This document shows positions 1 to 6,306 of a DNA stretch of 12,556 nucleotides, piece by piece. Made by a program: the position numbers and the translations under genes. How positions within the stretch are numbered: the stretch's first letter is position 1; each line of letters opens with the position of its first letter. The notes below the pieces were generated by a model that saw nothing but the letters and a program-made list of their open reading frames with translations, was not told where the DNA came from and made no database searches. Origin of the DNA: Gammaproteobacteria bacterium (GTDB lineage: Bacteria; Pseudomonadota; Gammaproteobacteria; JALTLT01); assembly GCA_027001815.1 (NCBI GenBank), contig JALTLT010000315.1, positions 1-12,556 on the forward strand. The letters are read 5' to 3'.

Positions 1-119
1 CGAGCGGGGCGAACCGAACCGAAGGCAGGTGAAGCCTGCCCGAGGGCGGGGTGTGATGAAGCCGTGGCGGCATGCCACGGAGACGCAGACCCGGGGCAAG
101 ACCTGCTGCGGCAGGCGCT

Positions 120-200
120 TGCGAGAGAAGCCGCTATCTGCTGAACGCCGTCATGCCGATCGCCTTCTTCGACCGGCTGGGTGTGCCCCGGCTCTCATGA
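120..200 (+). pseudogene. Tail of group II intron-encoded protein (remnant)
   Basis: One frame ends at a TGA (198-200) just before domain V with a tail that includes YLLNAVMPIAFFDRLGVP followed by RLS. A short stretch of this kind (small residues, then FFxxLGxPxL-stop) is typical of the end of group II reverse transcriptase/maturases. The same frame is closed by stops at 30-32, 54-56 and 57-59, and 62-115 folds into RNA-like hairpins. Only the last 25 or so codons look like protein. This suggests that the RT body was deleted, leaving the end of its gene in domain IV. Family assignment rests on position and memory of family tails, not on an alignment. Confidence 0.4.
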
Positions 201-213
201 CCTCAACTTCCCG

Positions 214-247
214 AACCGCCCGGTGCGGAACCGCATGCCGGGTGGTG
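214..247 (+). ncRNA. Group II intron domain V (catalytic hairpin)
   Basis: The lower helix pairs 215-223 (ACCGCCCGG) with 238-246 (CCGGGTGGT) over nine positions, including one G-U wobble. The upper helix pairs 224-227 (TGCG) with 232-235 (CGCA) around a four-base loop (GAAC). A two-base bulge (TG, 236-237) sits on the 3' strand. Size, the CGC triad with its wobble and the 3' dinucleotide bulge are the hallmarks of domain V. The loop is GAAC rather than a strict GNRA tetraloop, a small deviation. The catalytic core looks intact. Confidence 0.82.
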
Positions 248-248
248 T

Positions 249-290
249 GGGAGGGGCTCGGTCAGCTATGCTGACCGCCCCTATCCCGAT
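249..290 (+). ncRNA. Group II intron domain VI with branch-point A and 3' splice site
   Basis: The terminal helix pairs 259-266 with 270-277 (8 bp, loop TAT). The lower helix pairs GGGG 253-256 with CCCC 278-281, and the basal GGGA 249-252 pairs with TCCC 284-287. A283 is left bulged next to T282, eight nucleotides from the last base at 290, the expected place of the branch-point adenosine. The 3' boundary at 290/291 is inferred from this spacing and from the terminal GAT. Confidence 0.78.
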
Positions 291-304
291 CGAAGCGTGT
301 CGCC

Positions 305-496
305 TCAGGCCTCTTTCTTCCTGGTGCTGATGCCGAAGATGGAGTAGGCGGGGCACCAGCCGAGCAGGCCGGTCACCAGCGGCACGACGCCGATCCAGCC
401 CCAGGGGGTCTGGGGGCCGACGAACGCCAGGGCGATGAGGATGATGCCCGCGATGATGCGGACGATGCGATCGATGGAGCCTTCGTTTGCATTCAT
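305..496 (-). CDS. DUF2892 (YgaP-type) small inner-membrane protein
   Basis: A 63-residue protein of the DUF2892 family, the two-helix membrane domain also found at the end of YgaP rhodaneses. Two hydrophobic segments are visible (about residues 11-28 and 33-50), separated by a PQTPWGW turn, followed by the family-typical WCPAYSIFG and a basic tail (STRKKEA). The N terminus is the usual NEGSIDRIVRI amphipathic lead. The start is ATG at 496, with AGGAGGAG about 8 nt upstream. Molecular function is unknown for the family; members are often found near sulfur-metabolism genes and Crp/Fnr-type regulators, as here. It lies downstream of the crp-like gene on the same strand but 305 bp away, so it probably has its own promoter. 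A group II intron ends 14 nt past its stop codon on the opposite strand. Confidence 0.85.
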   Translation of the reverse strand: MNANEGSIDRIVRIIAGIILIALAFVGPQTPWGWIGVVPLVTGLLGWCPAYSIFGISTRKKEA

Positions 497-623
497 GGTC
501 TTTCTCCTCCTGTCGCAACGGTTCGTTGGAACAGTGGTTGTGGGTATGAAAATCGGGGTCCCGGCCAGCCTCGGATCGAACGGGACGATGAGGGAAGTGT
601 AGCGGTCCCGGCCCCGGGTGTCA

Positions 624-636
624 GTGACCCGGTCAC
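624..636. promoter_or_regulatory. 13-bp palindrome GTGACC-C-GGTCAC
   Basis: Perfect 6-bp arms around a single C. It overlaps a second inverted repeat (CCGGGT 614-619 with ACCCGG 627-632), so the two pairings are mutually exclusive. It lies about 130 bp upstream of the DUF2892 start on the - strand. It could be an operator, but in GC-rich DNA a chance origin is possible. Confidence 0.3.
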
Positions 637-726
637 ACAGGGTGGCGCACCGGGGGGACGGCGGGCCGGAAGCCCGTCGGGTTGTTCTGTTGCCGGTCGG
701 CTCTGGTGCTTTCCGCGGGGCAGAGT

Positions 727-745
727 GACCTTCAGCTTGAAGGTC
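727..745. promoter_or_regulatory. 19-bp palindrome, candidate operator
   Basis: GACCTTCA (727-734) and TGAAGGTC (738-745) form perfect 8-bp arms around GCT. The site is 57 bp beyond the stop of the Crp/Fnr-like gene and about 230 bp upstream of the DUF2892 start, both read on -. No T-run follows in either direction, so it does not look like an intrinsic terminator. A dyad of this size suits a dimeric regulator such as the neighbouring Crp/Fnr protein. It is not the classical FNR (TTGAT-N4-ATCAA) sequence, so the link is only positional. Confidence 0.45.
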
Positions 746-801
746 CGACAGGCTGCCAGCCCGGATGGGCCCGGAGCGGTCCCTCGCTCGTGTGATGGGG
801 G

Positions 802-1479
802 TCAGTCGGCGGGCGTGCCGGCCACCCGCTGCAGGGCGGAGGGGTCGAGCAGCCGGATCTCGCCCCGCGAGAGCCGGAGCAGCCCCTCTCCCTCGAACCG
901 CTTGAGGTGGCGGGAGACCACCTCGCGGGCGGTGCCCAGTTCGCTGGCCAGCTCGCCGTGGGTCACCGCGAGGGTGGATCCGCGTGTCGTTGCCAGCTCC
1001 AGCAGGGTACGCGCCAGCCGGGATTCCACCGGGCCGAAGGCCACCTCCTCCATGCGCGCCATCACCCCCGCCAGCCGCTGGGCCAGGTTGGCGAAGACGA
1101 AGCGGCGGAAAGGGGCAGAGCGGTCGAGGGTCTCGGCGAAGAGCGGCAGCGGGATCACCAGGGCGGAGGTCTCTTCGTCGGTGACCCCCTCGGCGGGGTA
1201 GCGCTCGCCGCCCAGCACGCAGGCGGTGGTGAGAACGCAGCTCTCGCCGGGTCGCACGTGGTAGAGGAGCACCTCGCGGCCACTGAGGGTGAGGTACTGG
1301 ACCCGGACGGCGCCGGCAGTGACCAGCAGGTAGTGGCGGCAGGCGGCGCCCGGTTCGAAGACCCGTTCGCCGGCCGGCAGCGTGACCGCCTCGGCCGCCT
1401 CCATGAGGCGCCGCAGCGGCGGATCGGCCGACGCCAGCAGATCGGGGAAGTGGTGCTCCCAGAGGGGGAGGTTGTTCAT
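802..1479 (-). CDS. Crp/Fnr-family transcriptional regulator
   Basis: A 225-residue cytoplasmic DNA-binding regulator. Residues about 20-115 form the cNMP-binding-type beta barrel (PAGERVFEPGAACRHYLLVTAG, then GREVLLYHVRPGESC). A dimerisation helix follows, then a Crp-type winged helix at about 150-212 with THGELASELGTAREVVSRHL. The recognition helix carries E186-V-V-S189-R190, the E-x-x-S-R pattern that in FNR contacts TTGA half-sites. The N-terminal cysteine cluster of oxygen-sensing FNR is absent; Cys47, Cys81 and Cys87 lie inside the sensor barrel. The PGESC-x5-C pattern may indicate redox or metal sensing (inference). The ATG at 1479 is 19 nt after the uvrD stop, suggesting a shared transcript; its Shine-Dalgarno is weak. 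Target genes are unknown; DUF2892 downstream is the nearest candidate. Confidence 0.88.
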   Translation of the reverse strand: MNNLPLWEHHFPDLLASADPPLRRLMEAAEAVTLPAGERVFEPGAACRHYLLVTAGAVRVQYLTLSGREVLLYHVRPGESCVLTTACVLGGERYPAEGVTDEETSALVIPLPLFAETLDRSAPFRRFVFANLAQRLAGVMARMEEVAFGPVESRLARTLLELATTRGSTLAVTHGELASELGTAREVVSRHLKRFEGEGLLRLSRGEIRLLDPSALQRVAGTPAD

Positions 1480-1498
1480 GGGCCGCGCCGGCGCCTCT

Positions 1499-3688
1499 TC
1501 ACAGCGCCTCCAGGTTGGCGTAGCCCACCACCAGCCACTTGGTCCCCTCGTTCTCGAAGTTGACCTGGACGCGGGCGTGGGCCCCCGCCCCCTCCAGGTT
1601 CATCACCACCCCCTCGCCGAAGCGGCGGTGCAGCACCCGCTGCCCGAGGGAGAAGGGGAGCGCCTCGCGCGGGGTGCCGGAGGGGGGCGGAGGGGTCTGT
1701 CGCGCCTCACCCCAGGAGGGTCGGCTCACCCGCACCCGCGGTCGCACCTCCTCGATCAGCGACTCGGGGATCTCGCCGAGGAAGCGGGAGGGGGCCTGCA
1801 GGTTCATGGTGCCGTGCAGGCGGCGCTGTTCGGCATGGGTGAGGATCAGCTCCCGGCGGGCGCGGGTCATGCCCACGTAGCAGAGGCGCCGCTCCTCCTC
1901 CAGCCGCCCCGGATCCTCCGCCGAGCGGGCGTGGGGGAAGAGCCCCTCCTCAAGTCCGCAGATGAAGACCAGGGGGAACTCCAGCCCCTTGGCGGAGTGG
2001 AGGGTCATCAGTTGCACGCACTCCTCCCAGGGGTCCGCCTGCCCCTCGCCCGCCTCCAGGGCGGCGTGGGCGAGGAAGGCGGAGAGGGGGTCGAGGGCCG
2101 CCGCCTCCTCCTCGTCCAGCCCCTCCACCGAGAAGCCGCGGGCGGCGTTGACCAGCTCCCCCAGGTTCTCCACCCGGGTCTGCCCCTTCTCCCCGCGCTC
2201 GCGGCCGTAGAACTCCAGCAGGCCGCTGCGGTGGAGCGTCTCCTCCACCTGCTCGTGCAGCTCCAGGCCGTCGCAGTGGCGGGCCAGTTCCTCCACCAGC
2301 TCGAGAAATCCCCGCACCGCACTGCCGGCCACCCCCTTGAGGCGGCCGGTGGCGACCGCCCGCCGCGCCGCATCCCACAGGGAACAGCTCTCCTCCCGGG
2401 CCACCTCACGGAGAGTGGCGACGGTACGCTCGCCGATCCGCCGTGCCGGCACGTTGACCACCCGCTCGAAGCTCGCATCGTCGTGGCGGGAGGCGACCAG
2501 GCGGAGGTAGGCCAGGGCATCCTTGATCTCTGCCCGCTCGAAGAAGCGAAGGCCGCCGTAGACCCGGTAGGGGATCCCCTGGGCGATCAGGTTCTCTTCG
2601 AAGAGTCGGGACTGGGCGTTGGAGCGGTAGAGGATCGCCACCTGATCGCGGCGCCCTCCCTCCTCCTCCCACTGGCGGATCCGCTCCACCACGTAGCGCG
2701 CCTCGTCGTAGTCGTTGAAGGCGCGGTAGAGGCGGATCGGCGCCCCCTGTTCGCCGGCGGTCCAGAGCTCCTTGCCCATCCTTCCCTGGTTGTTGGCGAT
2801 CAGGGCGTTGGCGGCGGAGAGGATGGTCTGGGTGGAGCGGTAGTTCTGCTCCAGGCGCACCACCCGGGTGCCGGGGAAGTCCTCGGGAAAGCGCTGGATG
2901 TTCTCGATGCGTGCGCCGCGCCAGCCGTAGATGGACTGGTCGTCGTCGCCCACCACGAAGAGCCCGCTGTCGTGGCCCGCTATCAGCCGCAGCCAGCGGT
3001 ACTGGATGGTGTTGGTGTCCTGGAACTCGTCCACCAGGATGTGGCGGAACCGCTCCCGGTAGTGGGCGAGCACGTGGGGGTGGCCGAGCAGCAGTTCGTA
3101 GGCGCGCAGCAGCAGTTCCGCGAAGTCGAGCAGGCCGCCGCGGCGGCAGTGCTGTTCGTAGGTCTCGTAGATGAGCCGCAGCCGATCCTGGAAGGGGTCG
3201 CCGCCGATCTCCAGGGTGTCGGGGCGCAGTCCCTCGTCCTTCCAGCCGTTGATCATCCACTGGATCTGGCGGGGCACGAAGCGCGCCTCGTCAAGCTCCA
3301 GCTCGCGGATCACCCGCTTGACGATCCGGAGCTGGTCGTCGCTGTCGAGGATCTGGAACTGCTCGGGAAGCCCCGCATCCTGCCAGTGGGCGCGCAGCAG
3401 CCGGTGGGAGAGGCCGTGGAAGGTGCCCACCCACATGCCGCCGGCGGGCTGCTCCAGCATCGCCTCGATGCGGCCGCGCATCTCGCCGGCCGCCTTGTTG
3501 GTGAAGGTGACCGCCAGCACGCTCCAGGGGGAGTGTCCCTCCACCGCCAGCAGCCAGGCGATGCGGTGCACCAGCACCCGGGTCTTTCCGCTGCCGGCAC
3601 CGGCCAGGATCAGCAGATGGGGCTCCTCGGCGGTGACGGCGGTGCGCTGCGCCTCGTTGAGGGGGTCGAGTATGCGGGTCACGTCCAT
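1499..3688 (-). CDS. uvrD: DNA helicase II (UvrD)
   Basis: A 729-residue superfamily 1A 3'-5' DNA helicase of nucleotide excision and mismatch repair. Visible motifs: Walker A GAGSGKT (30-36), Ia (TFTNKAAGEMRGRI), motif II VDEFQD (219-224), motif III GDDDQSIYGWRGA (247-259), IV LEQNYRST, V LMTLHSAKGLEFP and VI YVGMTRARRE. It ends in the Tudor-like domain (LGQRVLHRRFGEGVV to KWLVVGYANLEAL) that in E. coli UvrD binds RNA polymerase. Length is close to E. coli UvrD (720), with near-colinear similarity. The start is ATG 3688, because MDVTRILDPLNEAQR matches the family N terminus; the open frame continues upstream to 3979 only as low-complexity shadow sequence. No Shine-Dalgarno precedes it. The crp-like gene follows after 19 nt. 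Confidence 0.96.
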   Translation of the reverse strand: MDVTRILDPLNEAQRTAVTAEEPHLLILAGAGSGKTRVLVHRIAWLLAVEGHSPWSVLAVTFTNKAAGEMRGRIEAMLEQPAGGMWVGTFHGLSHRLLRAHWQDAGLPEQFQILDSDDQLRIVKRVIRELELDEARFVPRQIQWMINGWKDEGLRPDTLEIGGDPFQDRLRLIYETYEQHCRRGGLLDFAELLLRAYELLLGHPHVLAHYRERFRHILVDEFQDTNTIQYRWLRLIAGHDSGLFVVGDDDQSIYGWRGARIENIQRFPEDFPGTRVVRLEQNYRSTQTILSAANALIANNQGRMGKELWTAGEQGAPIRLYRAFNDYDEARYVVERIRQWEEEGGRRDQVAILYRSNAQSRLFEENLIAQGIPYRVYGGLRFFERAEIKDALAYLRLVASRHDDASFERVVNVPARRIGERTVATLREVAREESCSLWDAARRAVATGRLKGVAGSAVRGFLELVEELARHCDGLELHEQVEETLHRSGLLEFYGRERGEKGQTRVENLGELVNAARGFSVEGLDEEEAAALDPLSAFLAHAALEAGEGQADPWEECVQLMTLHSAKGLEFPLVFICGLEEGLFPHARSAEDPGRLEEERRLCYVGMTRARRELILTHAEQRRLHGTMNLQAPSRFLGEIPESLIEEVRPRVRVSRPSWGEARQTPPPPSGTPREALPFSLGQRVLHRRFGEGVVMNLEGAGAHARVQVNFENEGTKWLVVGYANLEAL

Positions 3689-3695
3689 GGGGGCG

Positions 3696-3704
3696 ATTGT
3701 AGCA
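3696..3704 (-). promoter_or_regulatory. Extended -10 promoter element for uvrD
   Basis: On the - strand the sequence reads TGCTACAAT, an extended -10 (TGn) with a 5/6 match to TATAAT. A normal discriminator puts the transcription start at about 3689-3690, one or two bases from the uvrD ATG at 3688. No convincing -35 hexamer stands 16-18 bp upstream, as expected for extended -10 promoters. No LexA-type CTGT-N8-ACAG box is evident nearby. Confidence 0.5.
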
Positions 3705-3746
3705 GAGCCGGGACGTGCGCAGGGCCCCGGGGAGGGGCGAAAGGGG

Positions 3747-3777
3747 CGGGATGCCGGCGGGCGGAACCGGCATCCCG
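3747..3777. repeat. 11-bp perfect hairpin upstream of uvrD
   Basis: CGGGATGCCGG (3747-3757) pairs perfectly with CCGGCATCCCG (3767-3777) around a 9-nt loop. On the - strand it is followed by CCCCTTTCG, a poor U-tract, so it may be a weak or backup terminator of the argS-SPOR transcript or a strong RNA 3' structure. It lies between the better terminator (3834-3854) and the uvrD -10 element. Confidence 0.45.
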
Positions 3778-3833
3778 AGGCACGGGAGGAGAGGGGGGAT
3801 CGTCTCTGCCTGGCGGCTTGGGGATGTGGACGG

Positions 3834-3854
3834 AAAAAGGGGGAAGAGATCCCC
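3834..3854 (-). terminator. Intrinsic terminator after argS-SPOR operon
   Basis: Read on the - strand, GGGGA (3854-3850), a 5-nt loop and TCCCC (3844-3840) form a short GC-rich stem followed by C and TTTTT (3838-3834). It begins 10 nt past the SPOR gene stop codon. The stem is only 5 bp, but the T5 tract and location fit a rho-independent terminator separating argS-SPOR from uvrD. Confidence 0.55.
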
Positions 3855-3864
3855 GCCTTCGGTA

Positions 3865-4467
3865 TCAGCGCCGGGTGACGCGCAGCACCATGGTGTCGAT
3901 TCCCTCCCGGGCGAGGGCCTGGCGCACCGCCGCGGCGTCCCCGGGCGTGTCGTAGGGACCGGCCAGCACCCGGTACCACGCCTGGCCATCGAAGCGGACC
4001 GGCTCGATGGAGGCGTGCACCCCCAGCAGGGCCAGCTCCGCCTTGCGCGTCTCCGCTTCGGCGCGGTGGCGGAAGGAGCCCGCCTGCACCTTATAGCTGC
4101 CGGGGGGCAGCGCCCTCTTCTCCGCCGGCTCGGCTTCGGTGGCGGCTCGGCCGGGGGGCGGAAGCTCCGTCTCCGGGACCATCACCTCCGACTCCTTGAG
4201 GACGGTGTAGAAGGAGAAGCGGATCTTCGAAGAGGCGGCATCCGCTCCCTTCTCCGCCGCCGGGTCGGGTTTGTCCGGGGGTTGTCCCGAGGCGGTCTTC
4301 GGTGCCTCCGGGCGCGGGGGGGGCGTGGCCCCCTTCAGCCACACCAGTAACGCCACCAGCAGACCGGCGGAGAGGCCCGCCAGCCCCCACGCCCAGCCGG
4401 GTGCGCCACCGGAGGCGCCGCGCCGCTTGCGGCCCCGACGGGAAGCGGGCTTGTAGTCCCGGACCAT
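3865..4467 (-). CDS. SPOR-domain membrane protein (FtsN/DedD-like)
   Basis: A 200-residue single-pass inner-membrane protein predicted to bind denuded septal peptidoglycan. Layout: a basic cytoplasmic head (RRGRKRRG), one transmembrane segment at about residues 24-44, a Pro/Ala-rich periplasmic linker, a short conserved KIRFSFYTVLKESEVMVPE block, and a C-terminal SPOR domain at about 123-198 (GSYKVQAGSF, then WYRVLAGPYDTPGDAAAVRQ). The 'FxFYTxLxExEVxVPE' block is characteristic of the FtsN-like proteins encoded next to argS in pseudomonads and relatives, supporting a cell-division or envelope role. The ATG is only 3 nt after the argS stop (TAA CCC ATG), so translation is coupled. In many relatives hslVU follows; here a terminator and uvrD do. 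It could equally be called DedD-like, so no symbol is given. Confidence 0.88.
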   Translation of the reverse strand: MVRDYKPASRRGRKRRGASGGAPGWAWGLAGLSAGLLVALLVWLKGATPPPRPEAPKTASGQPPDKPDPAAEKGADAASSKIRFSFYTVLKESEVMVPETELPPPGRAATEAEPAEKRALPPGSYKVQAGSFRHRAEAETRKAELALLGVHASIEPVRFDGQAWYRVLAGPYDTPGDAAAVRQALAREGIDTMVLRVTRR

Positions 4468-4470
4468 GGG

Positions 4471-6231
4471 TTACATGGTCTCCGGCGCCGAGACCCCCAG
4501 CAGGCCGAGGCCGTTGGCGATCACCTGGCGGGTCGCCTCGATGAGATTGAGGCGGGCATCCCGCAAACCGGCTCCCTCTACCAGGAAGGTGTGGGCGTTG
4601 TAGTAGGTGTGGAAGGCATTGGCCAGCTCCCGCAGGTAGTGGGCCACCTGGTGGGGCTCCTCGTTGAGCGCCGCCTCCTCCACTACCTCCGGGTAGCGGG
4701 AGAGCATCACCATCAGCTCCTGCTCGTGCCCTTCGTGCAGCAGGTGGAGATGGGCGTTGCCCTCCTGCCGGTCGCGGGGCAGCCCCTTCTCCTCGAGCTG
4801 GCGCAGGACGCTGCAGACCCGGGCGTGGGCGTACTGGATGTAGTAGACCGGGTTCTCGTTGGTGCGCGACTTGGCCAGGTCGAGATCGAAGTCCATGTGC
4901 TGTTCGCACTTGCGCATCACGTAGAAGAAGCGGGCGGCGTCGTTGCCCACCTCCTCGCGCAGCTCACGGAGGGTGACGAACTCCCCGGAACGGGTGGACA
5001 TCTGCACCTTCTGGCCGCCGCGGTAGAGGACCGCGAACTGCACCAGCAGAACGTCCAGCCTCGAGGGGTCGTCGCCGAGGGCCCGCAGGGCGGCCTTCAC
5101 CCGTGGCACGTAACCGTGGTGGTCGGCGCCCCAGACGTCGATCACCCGCTCGAAACCGCGCTCCAGCTTGTCGGCGTGGTAGGCGATGTCCGAGGCGAAG
5201 TAGGTCTTCTGGCCGTTCTCGCGGACCACCACCCGATCCTTCTCGTCGCCGAAGTCGGTGGAGCGGAACCAGAGGGCCCCCTCTTTCTCGTAGAGATGGC
5301 CCGACTGGCGCAGCCGCTCGATGGCCCGGTCGACCGCGCCCGACTCCACCAGCGACCGCTCCGAGAACCACTGGTCGTAGCGGACGCCGAACTCCTCCAG
5401 ATCCCGGCGGATGTTGGCGAGGATGGTGTGGAGGGCGAGATCGAACACCTCCCGGTAGCGGGCCTCTCCCAGCAGCGCCCGGGCACGGGCGATGAGGGCG
5501 TCGATGTGGAGTTCCTTGTCGCCTCCGGCCGGCTCGTCGGGCGGCACCCCCTCCATCAGTTCGCCGCCCTCTACCGCCCAGGCGTCGCCGTGGCTGCGGT
5601 GGAGGGTGGCGGCGATGTCCCAGACGTAGTCGCCCCGGTAGCCGTTGCTGGGGAAGTCGATCTCCACGCCGGCCAGCTCCAGGTAGCGCAGCCAGACCGA
5701 GGTGGCGAGGATGTCCATCTGCCGCCCGGCGTCGTTGACGTAGTACTCGCGGTGAACGCGGAAGCCCACCGCCTCCAGCAGGTCGGCAACGGTGGCTCCG
5801 TAGGCGGCGCCGCGGCCGTGGCCCACGTGCAGCGGCCCGGTGGGGTTGGCGGAGACGAACTCCACCTGCACCGGCCGTCCGCCGCCCAGCTCGCTGCGAC
5901 CGAACCGCTCCCCCTGTTCGAGGACCGAGGCGACCACTCGCTGCCAGGCCACCGGGGTCATGAAGAAGTTGATGAAGCCCGGCCCGGCGATCTCCACCCG
6001 CTCCACCTGGTCGGAGTCGGGCAGGGCGGCGACGATCGCCTCGGCCAGCTCTCGCGGCCTGCGGCGCGCCGCCTTGGCCAGGACCATGGCAATGTTGCAG
6101 GCGAAGTCGCCGTGGCGGCGATCGCGGGTTCGATCGACCTTCACCGCGGGGAGGTTCTCGATCTCCAGATCGCCCTTCTCGCGCAGGCTCTCGAGGGCCC
6201 GGCTGACAAGCTGTTGCAGATGGCTCTTCAT
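4471..6231 (-). CDS. argS: Arginine-tRNA ligase
   Basis: A 586-residue class Ia aminoacyl-tRNA synthetase that charges tRNA-Arg with arginine in the cytoplasm. The N-terminal ArgRS-specific domain (residues 1-90) is followed by the HIGH-type motif in NPTGPLHVGHGRGAAYG (HVGH 135-138), YYVNDAGRQ, the catalytic-core signature TYFASDIAYHADKLERGF with WGADHHGYV, and the KMSKS-equivalent VQMSTRSGEF (409-418). A DALR anticodon-binding domain ends with NGLGLLGVSAPETM. The missing lysine in the KMSKS equivalent is common in ArgRS. Length matches the bacterial family. The ATG at 6231 gives the expected MKSHLQQLVSRAL start, but its Shine-Dalgarno is weak. The SPOR gene follows after 3 nt. The leader contains a terminator-like hairpin (6249-6279). 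Confidence 0.96.
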   Translation of the reverse strand: MKSHLQQLVSRALESLREKGDLEIENLPAVKVDRTRDRRHGDFACNIAMVLAKAARRRPRELAEAIVAALPDSDQVERVEIAGPGFINFFMTPVAWQRVVASVLEQGERFGRSELGGGRPVQVEFVSANPTGPLHVGHGRGAAYGATVADLLEAVGFRVHREYYVNDAGRQMDILATSVWLRYLELAGVEIDFPSNGYRGDYVWDIAATLHRSHGDAWAVEGGELMEGVPPDEPAGGDKELHIDALIARARALLGEARYREVFDLALHTILANIRRDLEEFGVRYDQWFSERSLVESGAVDRAIERLRQSGHLYEKEGALWFRSTDFGDEKDRVVVRENGQKTYFASDIAYHADKLERGFERVIDVWGADHHGYVPRVKAALRALGDDPSRLDVLLVQFAVLYRGGQKVQMSTRSGEFVTLRELREEVGNDAARFFYVMRKCEQHMDFDLDLAKSRTNENPVYYIQYAHARVCSVLRQLEEKGLPRDRQEGNAHLHLLHEGHEQELMVMLSRYPEVVEEAALNEEPHQVAHYLRELANAFHTYYNAHTFLVEGAGLRDARLNLIEATRQVIANGLGLLGVSAPETM

Positions 6232-6248
6232 GATGGATGGGTGCCCCG

Positions 6249-6279
6249 AAAAGAGAGAGGCGGGGCCGGGCGCCCCGCC
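6249..6279 (-). terminator. Terminator-like hairpin in the argS leader
   Basis: On the - strand GGCGGGGC (6279-6272), a 5-nt loop and GCCCCGCC (6266-6259) form a perfect 8-bp stem, followed by TCTCTCTTTT (6258-6249). It lies 18 nt upstream of the argS ATG. It could end the moaA-fdhD-regulator transcript, whose last stop codon is at 6425. But it leaves too little room for an argS promoter downstream, so it may instead act as an attenuator in the argS mRNA. Confidence 0.55.
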
Positions 6280-6300
6280 GGGTGATTCCGTGAACCGGTT

Positions 6301-6306
6301 ATTCTA
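6301..6306 (-). promoter_or_regulatory. Possible -10 box of argS
   Basis: The - strand reads TAGAAT, a 5/6 match to TATAAT, about 70 nt upstream of the argS ATG, predicting a start near 6294. No good TTGACA-like -35 is seen 16-18 bp upstream (GGGAAA at best). If real, the transcript would pass through the hairpin at 6249-6279. Confidence 0.35.

Larger units (their letters stand above)
1..290 (+). mobile_element. Group II intron, 3' part (5' end outside window)
   Basis: A self-splicing retroelement remnant read on the + strand. The decisive evidence is the 3' end: a foldable domain V (about 214-247) directly followed by a domain VI hairpin with a bulged A (249-290), ending in CCCGAT, which fits the family rule of an intron ending in AY. 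Upstream are compact perfect hairpins: 24-29 with 35-40 (6 bp), 62-68 with 74-80 (7 bp), and 102-106 with 111-115 (5 bp). These look like RNA domains rather than coding sequence. Between them and domain V is a short coding tail ending at 200 that resembles the end of an intron-encoded reverse transcriptase. There is no room for a full RT between the hairpins and that tail, so the copy is probably ORF-deleted, although the 5' half is not visible. An 81-codon open frame through 29-274 runs across domain V and is probably spurious. The 3' exon starts at 291. Confidence 0.8.
497..801. other. Gene-free gap between crp-like gene and DUF2892 gene
   Basis: No convincing coding sequence. It should hold the end of the crp-like transcript and the DUF2892 promoter (both read on -). 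Visible structure: a 19-bp perfect palindrome at 727-745, overlapping inverted repeats at 614-636, and a GC hairpin at 659-679 (CGGGC 662-666 with GCCCG 672-676, plus outer pairs). The last is followed on the + strand by GGTTGTTCTGTT, so it could stop transcription arriving from the intron side. No clear -35/-10 pair or TTGAT-N4-ATCAA box was found. Confidence 0.5.

Noticed and set aside
29..274. 81-codon open frame on + near the left end
   Set aside because: It runs straight through the foldable domain V and into domain VI of the group II intron; its residues are dictated by RNA structure and show no protein-like pattern.
3689..3830. LexA box for SOS control of uvrD
   Set aside because: No CTGT-N8-ACAG-like dyad is visible near the -10 element, unlike E. 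coli uvrD.
1382..3955. 857-codon open frame on + opposite uvrD
   Set aside because: It is antisense to uvrD, rich in Gly/Val/His/Leu/Pro from GC-rich codon shadowing, with no recognisable domain, whereas uvrD has every helicase motif.
4977..5008. Loss of the KMSKS lysine in ArgRS as a possible defect
   Set aside because: The family very often has xMSTRxG in this place, and the rest of the enzyme is intact.
4591..6285. 564-codon open frame on + opposite argS
   Set aside because: Antisense shadow of argS with low-complexity composition and no domain; long antisense frames are expected at this GC content.
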